From positions 496,001 to 560,000 of the forward strand of contig JAXLRI010000004.1 of assembly GCA_046331175.1 (NCBI GenBank): DNA of 64,000 nucleotides. The letters run 5' to 3'. The notes beneath the pieces were generated by a model. That model saw only the letters and a program-made list of their open reading frames with translations. It did not search any database and was not told where the DNA came from. Every line of letters starts with the position of its first letter. Positions within the stretch are counted from its first letter, which is position 1. Both the position numbers and the translations under genes were made by a program. The stretch is from JAWKIW01 sp046331175. GTDB taxonomy: Bacteria; Actinomycetota; Acidimicrobiia; Acidimicrobiales; Acidimicrobilacustridaceae. Positions 59,321-64,000 of the stretch are shown one piece after another.

Positions 59321-59506
59321 CCCGTCTGACCAGCGGTTTCTCAGTTCCATCCCGGACGGAGACGGACCGAGATTCCGCCAGCGCTAACGATCGGCTAACC
59401 GGACGGCCCCGGCGGCCTTCCGCCGAACGACCTGCCGCCGTTCCGTTCGCTGCGCTCACTCCACGTTGGCCGCTCGCTCACCTCGAAGCCGCTCGCGTTC
59501 GTGCGA

Positions 59507-60748
59507 TCAGCCGAGTGCCTCGTCGATCGAGTCGGCGGCGGCGTCGGTCAACCGAGCGCGGACGTGTTGGTAGGTCGTCGCGGTGAAGGCGGGCGAACTG
59601 TGCCCGAGCACGGCGCTGGCGACGGCCGTGTCGTGGCCTGCTTCGAGGAGAAGCGTGGCTACCGCATGGCGCAGGTCGTGAAGTCGCGTGTCGGGCGACA
59701 GGCCGGCGTCGACGAGCAGTCGCTTGACGGCGTGTGAGTAGGCGTCGGGGTCGAGCGGCCGGCCGTCGCCGCGATCGCACACAAGGTCAAGATCCGCTGG
59801 CCACGCCTCACCCAGCTTCAACCGGCGTTCGTTCTGGGCCTTGCGCCAGGAGCGGAGCCGCACCACGACGAACGAGGGCAGCTTGATCGTCCGGTGCGAC
59901 CGATCGGTCTTCACGCCGAGCAGCTGAAGGGAGCTCCCGCCGTCGTCGTCTGGGATTCGCTGAAGTCCAACGGAGATGGTGGCGCGGCCGGCGGCGAGAT
60001 CGACGTTGTCCCATTGCAACCCGAGCACCTCGGACCGCCGGGCTCCTGTCGTCGACGACAGGAGAACCGGGATCGCCCAAGGCGTGCCGTGGGCAGCCTC
60101 GATCAGCTTGCGAACCTCCGCTGCATCGGGGACCTCGAGATCCTGGCGTTCGGGCCTGGGGAGACGGACGCCCGCCACAGGGTTCACGTCGATGAGCTCG
60201 GCATCAACGGCACGCGAGAAGCATGAAGACATCGCTACGCGGATGGCACGGATCGTCGACATCGACACGGGCTTGCCGGCCTTCGGTCGCTTCGCTGCCC
60301 GGTCGAGCACACCGATGACGTGACGCCGGCGCACCGCGCTCAGCTGCATCGAGCCGATAGCCGGAAGGATGTAGTGGTCCGCGTGCTCGCGGTAGCCCCG
60401 TCGTGTTGCAGGACGAAGGGTTGCGAAGGCGGCGGAGTCGAACCACCGCTCGAACCACTCACCGACGGTCAGATCGGCCGGGAACGGATCTCCTCCGTCG
60501 TCAACAAGCCGTTGCATGGAGCGCAAGCCCGCCAGCGCCTCCTTCTGCGTTCGGAAGCCGGATCGTGCGACTTGCCGACGCTCGGGCGCGCTCGGTCCCA
60601 GCAGGCCACCGCAGCGATCGCAATGCGTGGCCCGGCCTTGGTCACACCAGCGTCGAGCGCCACAGTCCTCGCACCGTTGGGCAAGCACCTTTCCTACGTC
60701 GAGCCAGAACGCCCAGCTCTTCCCTCGGCGGCGGACGTGTCCCTGCAT
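59507..60748 (-). CDS. int: tyrosine recombinase (integrase) of an integrative element
   Basis: 413 residues. The N terminus has a zinc ribbon (RCEDCGARRWC, THCDRCGGLLG), then an arm/AP2-like region, SAM-like core-binding domain, and the catalytic part: TTGARRSEVLGL (Arg), RLHDLRHAVATLLL (HxxR), VLGHSSPAFTATTYQHVR (His, Tyr). It reads toward the tRNA-Thr gene 186 bp away, the usual layout for site-specific integration at a tRNA. The ATG overlaps the stop of the XRE gene (ATGA), so both are cotranscribed. Confidence 0.93.
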   Translation of the reverse strand: MQGHVRRRGKSWAFWLDVGKVLAQRCEDCGARRWCDQGRATHCDRCGGLLGPSAPERRQVARSGFRTQKEALAGLRSMQRLVDDGGDPFPADLTVGEWFERWFDSAAFATLRPATRRGYREHADHYILPAIGSMQLSAVRRRHVIGVLDRAAKRPKAGKPVSMSTIRAIRVAMSSCFSRAVDAELIDVNPVAGVRLPRPERQDLEVPDAAEVRKLIEAAHGTPWAIPVLLSSTTGARRSEVLGLQWDNVDLAAGRATISVGLQRIPDDDGGSSLQLLGVKTDRSHRTIKLPSFVVVRLRSWRKAQNERRLKLGEAWPADLDLVCDRGDGRPLDPDAYSHAVKRLLVDAGLSPDTRLHDLRHAVATLLLEAGHDTAVASAVLGHSSPAFTATTYQHVRARLTDAAADSIDEALG

Positions 60749-61521
60749 CACGACTCCTGACTTGAGTCTCGGCGACCGGCGGCGGAGCACTCGACCTCGA
60801 CCTCGGCGCTGAGGTCGTTGAACTTGTCGCGGAACGCCAGCTGCTCACGGATGCGTTCCTTGATCTCGTCGTCGGTGCCCAGGTACATCCACTCGTGCTT
60901 GGCGAGCTCGCCCATCACCAGTTGCAGCTCGGTGAACTTCTGCCAGAGGTCGCTGGGGTCGAGGCCGAGGTCCTCGCGGACGATGCGGTGGACGCGGCCG
61001 CGCACGATCAGGTTGGCGATGGTGTCGACATCGAGGTGCTCACCATCGCCCACGCCAATGGTCCACTGTCCGGTGCCGGTGTCCAACTCGTCGACCGCGG
61101 CCTGCCAGTAGTGCCGATTCTCGGCCGTGCCGAACACGGCCATGAGCATCTTCACCGGGTCAGCAGGAAGTGGGTACCCGGCGGTGGCGATCTCCCGGCC
61201 CCCCTTGTCGAGCGGCGGAGGCGTGAGGAAGAACCCGACGGGCACGTTGTAGGCCCAGGCCAACGACACGAGGTCATCGGCGGTGAACTGACGGATCTTG
61301 GCGCCGGTGACGGAGCGCTCGACCTGGGCGTAGGTGCGCTCGCTCCAGGACACGCCAAGGGCGTGCGAGACCGTCTCCGCCGCCGTGCGAACGTCGAGGC
61401 CCTTCATCGTGCGGATGCGCGCCAGGTTGAACGCCACCACCTGGTTCGGGGTCCAGGAGGTCGTCTCCTCTTCGACCACGGGCTCCCGCTCGGGATCAAC
61501 GTCCTTCTTGCGACGGGCCAC
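60748..61521 (-). CDS. XRE-type regulator of the integrative element
   Basis: 257 residues from GTG at 61521, with AGGAGG about 5 bases before. WTPNQVVAFNLARIRTMKGL then ERTYAQVERSVTG and RQFTADDLVSLAWAYNVPVG form an HTH domain of the type seen in phage and ICE repressors. The middle and C-terminal part (ELQLVMGELAKHEWMYLGTD) is helical and may bind a ligand or mediate dimerisation. Directly upstream of int in the same operon, divergent from the xis-like gene, so it may control the choice between integration and excision. Confidence 0.8.
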   Translation of the reverse strand: MARRKKDVDPEREPVVEEETTSWTPNQVVAFNLARIRTMKGLDVRTAAETVSHALGVSWSERTYAQVERSVTGAKIRQFTADDLVSLAWAYNVPVGFFLTPPPLDKGGREIATAGYPLPADPVKMLMAVFGTAENRHYWQAAVDELDTGTGQWTIGVGDGEHLDVDTIANLIVRGRVHRIVREDLGLDPSDLWQKFTELQLVMGELAKHEWMYLGTDDEIKERIREQLAFRDKFNDLSAEVEVECSAAGRRDSSQES

Positions 61522-61571
61522 GCGCACCTCCTCTCGTCGCAAATCGCGGACAGAACACCAGCCGAGAAGGG

Positions 61572-61599
61572 TTGACTTCTCGACCTCCGTCCCTAGTAT
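61572..61599 (+). promoter_or_regulatory. sigma-70-type promoter for the xis-like gene
   Basis: TTGACT (61572-61577), 16-bp spacer, TAGTAT (61594-61599), 39 bp before the GTG at 61638. The region is AT-richer than its surroundings, and lies between the divergent regulator and xis-like genes. Confidence 0.6.
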
Positions 61600-61637
61600 G
61601 CCGACTCGCATATGAATACACAAGAACGGAGCCGCAG

Positions 61638-61844
61638 GTGGCGCTGGACGATCTTCCTGATTTCCTGACCGTCGAAGAGGCAGCGGCGATCCTACGCGTC
61701 GGCCGGAGCCGGGCCTACGAGCTGACGCAACGGTGGCGCGCTACGGCTGGGAGCGAGGGCATCCCGGTCGTGCAGCTGGGCCGCCAGCTCCGGGTTCCCA
61801 AGGCGTGGATCCTCAAGCAGCGCGAGTGTCCTGATGCGGCCTGA
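61638..61844 (+). CDS. excisionase-like helix-turn-helix protein
   Basis: 68 residues from GTG at 61638 (GGAG 7-8 bases upstream): LPDFLTVEEAAAILRVGRSR then AYELTQRWRATAG and VPKAWILKQ. This is the MerR-like winged helix of the HTH_17/excisionase family that binds DNA near att sites and steers the integrase to excision. Overlaps the next gene by 11 bp. Confidence 0.85.
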   Translation: MALDDLPDFLTVEEAAAILRVGRSRAYELTQRWRATAGSEGIPVVQLGRQLRVPKAWILKQRECPDAA

Positions 61845-62175
61845 GCCGGGCTCGATCGCCATCGGCGAGGAGGCGCTCAGCCACTTCATCTACCTCGGCC
61901 CGGACGCGCTGCTGGTGTGCCTCGGCCTTTCGGTGCTCGCCGAGCACCAAGCCAGCACGGAGGTCGTGGCGAGCCTCCGAGCGCTCGAAGACCGCACGGG
62001 GTTGCGCAAAGACCGCGTGGCCCGTGCCCTCACCCGCTTGGCTCGGGTGTCGGCCGTCGCCGTAGTGGGGCGCTCCGAGGGCCGGGGACGACCGACCATC
62101 TACCGGCTCGACCTGCACGCCATTGGCATCACCGGCGCCGGCGCCGGCGAGCACGAGCTTCGCCAAGCGAGCTGA
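61834..62175 (+). CDS. winged-helix protein of the integrative element
   Basis: 113 residues. The core EVVASLRALEDRTGLRKDRV, ARALTRLARVSAVAVVGRSE and GRGRPTIYRLD is a winged-helix DNA-binding fold (helix-turn-helix plus wing). It is probably a regulator of transfer or replication-initiation protein of the element. It overlaps the excisionase-like gene by 11 bp. Confidence 0.65.
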   Translation: MRPEPGSIAIGEEALSHFIYLGPDALLVCLGLSVLAEHQASTEVVASLRALEDRTGLRKDRVARALTRLARVSAVAVVGRSEGRGRPTIYRLDLHAIGITGAGAGEHELRQAS

Positions 62176-62313
62176 CCCCATCGGGTACTTCGCAAGGTGG
62201 TCCCACAGGCTCTCCTTCTAAGCCGCCAATCGCAGTGGCGCCAGCCCTCAGCCAACCGGAGGAGATCCCTTCATGCACGCGCTCTTGGACGGACCAGGAC
62301 AGTGCACGCATTT

Positions 62314-62350
62314 GCACCAAGGTGCGGGGCGTGGCCCCAACGGGTTTGGG
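62314..62350. other. inverted repeats upstream of the relaxase gene, candidate oriT
   Basis: GCACCAAGGTGC (62314-62325) is a perfect 5-bp inverted repeat with a 2-base gap, and CCCAA (62336-62340) with TTGGG (62346-62350) a second one. The 228-bp non-coding stretch 62176-62403 immediately before a MobF relaxase gene is a usual place for oriT. The nic site cannot be told. Confidence 0.4.
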
Positions 62351-62403
62351 ACCCCTCCCACGGGCCGCGTGCGACCAGTTCCCCGACGCCCAGGCGGGCG
62401 CAG

Positions 62404-64000
62404 GTGATCTCGATTGGCCGGCTCGGCCTCGGCCACGCGGAGTACTACCTGACCGAGGTCGTCGAAGGACGCGAGGACTACTACGTCGTGTCCGCTGAGG
62501 CTCCCGGCCAATGGTCGGGAGCCTTGTCCGAGCACCTGCAACTCGGTGGCGTCGTCGACCAACCGGACCTGCGTGCCGTGTTTGAAGGCACCCGGCCGGG
62601 GACCGGTGAACGACTGCGGTCGAGCCACGTGACGCGGGTCGCGTTCGACTTCACCTTGTCGGTCCCGAAGTCGGTGAGCTTGTTGTGGGCGCTGGGCGAT
62701 GACCGGATGGCCGCCGACGTCGTTGCGTCGGTCGAGGCCGCCAACCGGGTGGCGCTGGACTTCCTCGAACGCGAAGCCTGCGGTGTGCGTCGCGGTCACG
62801 CCGGCGTCGAGCACCTGTCCGGCGAGGGGTTCGTCGTGGCCAGCTTCCGGCACGGTACGAGCCGCGCCGGCGACCCGCAGATGCACATCCACAACCTGAT
62901 CGCCAACCTCACCATCGGTCCGGACGACCGGTGGTCGGCACTCAACTCGGAGCTGATCTACCGGTGGGGCTTCGCCACGAGCCACGTGTTCGAGGCGGTG
63001 CTGCGCTCGGAGCTGGCCGGACGCATCGGGACGCTCTACACGCCGATCGAGCAAGGCACCTGTGACGTGGCCGGCATCCCCGTCGAGGTCCGCGCCGCGT
63101 TCTCCCAGCGCCGTTCGCGGATCGTCGAGTACATGGACGAGCGCGGCCTGACCTCGCGCCGCGCCGCGGAGGTGGCCAACCTCCAGACCCGTCGTTCGAA
63201 GGACCGCGAGCGCGACGAGAGCTCGTTGCGCGGCGAGTGGCAGGCCCGGGTCGAGCACCTCGGCTTCGACATGTCCACGCTGATACTCGTCCCTCGTCCG
63301 GTGATGTTGGACGTGGCCGATGAGACCGTCGCTGCCTTCTTGACCGAGAGCGATGCGACGTTCAGGCTGCCCGACGTCTATGTGGCCGTCGCTCGCCTCG
63401 CCGGCGAAGGCGCGGACCTGGCCCAGATCGACGAGAAGGTGACCGGCTTCCTCGACGGGCCGCACGCGGTGGCGCTGCGCACCGGCGAGCTGTGGACGAC
63501 GCCGGAGATCCTGGCGCTCGAGCAGCGCTCGGTCGCCATCGCTGCCAACGGACTCGGCGCCGGGGCCGGCGTCGCCGAGAGCGTGGCGATCGAGCGGGCG
63601 ATCACGGCTCGGCCGTCGCTCGGGGACGAGCAAGCCGAGATGGTCCGAGCCATCTGCGGATCGGGCAACCGCTACGACACCGTCATCGGCCGAGCCGGCG
63701 CCGGCAAGACCTTCACCCTCGACGCCGCCCGCGACGGTTGGGAGGCCTCCGGCTACCGGGTCATCGGCGCCGCCCCCTCGGCCCGGGCCGCCCAAGAGCT
63801 TCAAGCCGGCGCGACGATCCCGGCGACGAGCGCCGATCGGCTCCTCACCGCGCTGGCCCAGGGCCGCCAACACCTCAATGAGGGCAGCGTGGTGGTCGTC
63901 GATGAGGCCGCGATGCTCGGCACCCGACGTCTCGCCGCGCTGTTGGACTACGTCGAGCAGGCCGACGCCAAGCTCGTCGCCATCGGTGACCCCAAGCAGC
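62404..64000 (+). CDS. MobF-family relaxase/helicase (TrwC/TraI-like), partial
   Basis: The GTG at 62404 gives MISIGRLGLGHAEYYLTEVV, the usual MobF N terminus with catalytic Tyr residues (YY and a second YY near 28). FTLSVPKSVSLLWALGDD and FRHGTSRAGDPQMHIHNLIA (about 148-167) give the metal-binding histidine triad. The helicase part begins near residue 415 with Walker A GRAGAGKT and VVVVDEAAMLG. It nicks oriT and unwinds the strand for conjugative transfer. The gene runs off the right edge after 532 codons, where relatives have about 900-1,500. Confidence 0.93.
   Translation, partial: MISIGRLGLGHAEYYLTEVVEGREDYYVVSAEAPGQWSGALSEHLQLGGVVDQPDLRAVFEGTRPGTGERLRSSHVTRVAFDFTLSVPKSVSLLWALGDDRMAADVVASVEAANRVALDFLEREACGVRRGHAGVEHLSGEGFVVASFRHGTSRAGDPQMHIHNLIANLTIGPDDRWSALNSELIYRWGFATSHVFEAVLRSELAGRIGTLYTPIEQGTCDVAGIPVEVRAAFSQRRSRIVEYMDERGLTSRRAAEVANLQTRRSKDRERDESSLRGEWQARVEHLGFDMSTLILVPRPVMLDVADETVAAFLTESDATFRLPDVYVAVARLAGEGADLAQIDEKVTGFLDGPHAVALRTGELWTTPEILALEQRSVAIAANGLGAGAGVAESVAIERAITARPSLGDEQAEMVRAICGSGNRYDTVIGRAGAGKTFTLDAARDGWEASGYRVIGAAPSARAAQELQAGATIPATSADRLLTALAQGRQHLNEGSVVVVDEAAMLGTRRLAALLDYVEQADAKLVAIGDPKQ

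Overview
The window is GC-rich (roughly 70%) actinobacterial chromosome. The gene set (actinobacterial coproheme decarboxylase HemQ, GpgS, a CysO-like sulfur carrier, DUF3263 next to LytR_C, DUF427, CIRCE-controlled GroEL, GTG/TTG starts, ATGA/GTGA overlaps) fits Actinomycetota. Class Acidimicrobiia is my best guess, but there is no rRNA here to prove it.

Layout. 1-6.9 kb: core-type genes (CoA-disulfide-reductase-like flavoprotein, secreted serine hydrolase, beta-helix acyltransferase fusion, alpha/beta hydrolase, DUF427). 6.9-23.5 kb: an accessory island dense in toxin-antitoxin (TA) modules (HigBA, three PIN-toxin pairs, two MazEF types) and small uncharacterised genes. Direct repeats, all in one orientation, separate nearly every transcription unit, so the region looks like a cassette array. 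One PIN toxin gene there is split by a nested stack of insertion sequences: IS21 in the toxin gene, IS256 in istA, IS110 in the IS256 transposase, and IS3 in the right end of IS21. Every host gene except the already frameshifted istA/IS3 orfB can be rejoined in frame on paper. An overlapping pair of tyrosine recombinases also sits in the island. 23.6-59 kb: chromosomal backbone with metabolism (MTHFR family, acyl-CoA ligase and dehydrogenase, YdeP-type molybdoenzyme with FdhD, LarE with HemQ, glycerate kinase, GpgS, trehalose-6-phosphate synthase), GroEL, and many secreted proteins and peptidases. 59.2-64 kb: a tRNA-Thr gene followed by integrase, XRE regulator, excisionase-like protein, winged-helix protein, possible oriT and a MobF relaxase, i.e. 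one end of an integrative conjugative element that continues off the right edge.

The most unusual signal is a shared C-terminal tail. Four otherwise unrelated exported proteins (serine hydrolase, S53 peptidase, PhoD-type phosphatase and a small 186-residue protein) end exactly in V-T-[PA]-[AT]-F-T-G after a Thr/Ser/Pro-rich linker, with no membrane helix after it. It looks like an undescribed C-terminal sorting or processing tag; no dedicated enzyme for it is visible here. Second is the repeat-delimited TA cassette array without a recognisable integron integrase.
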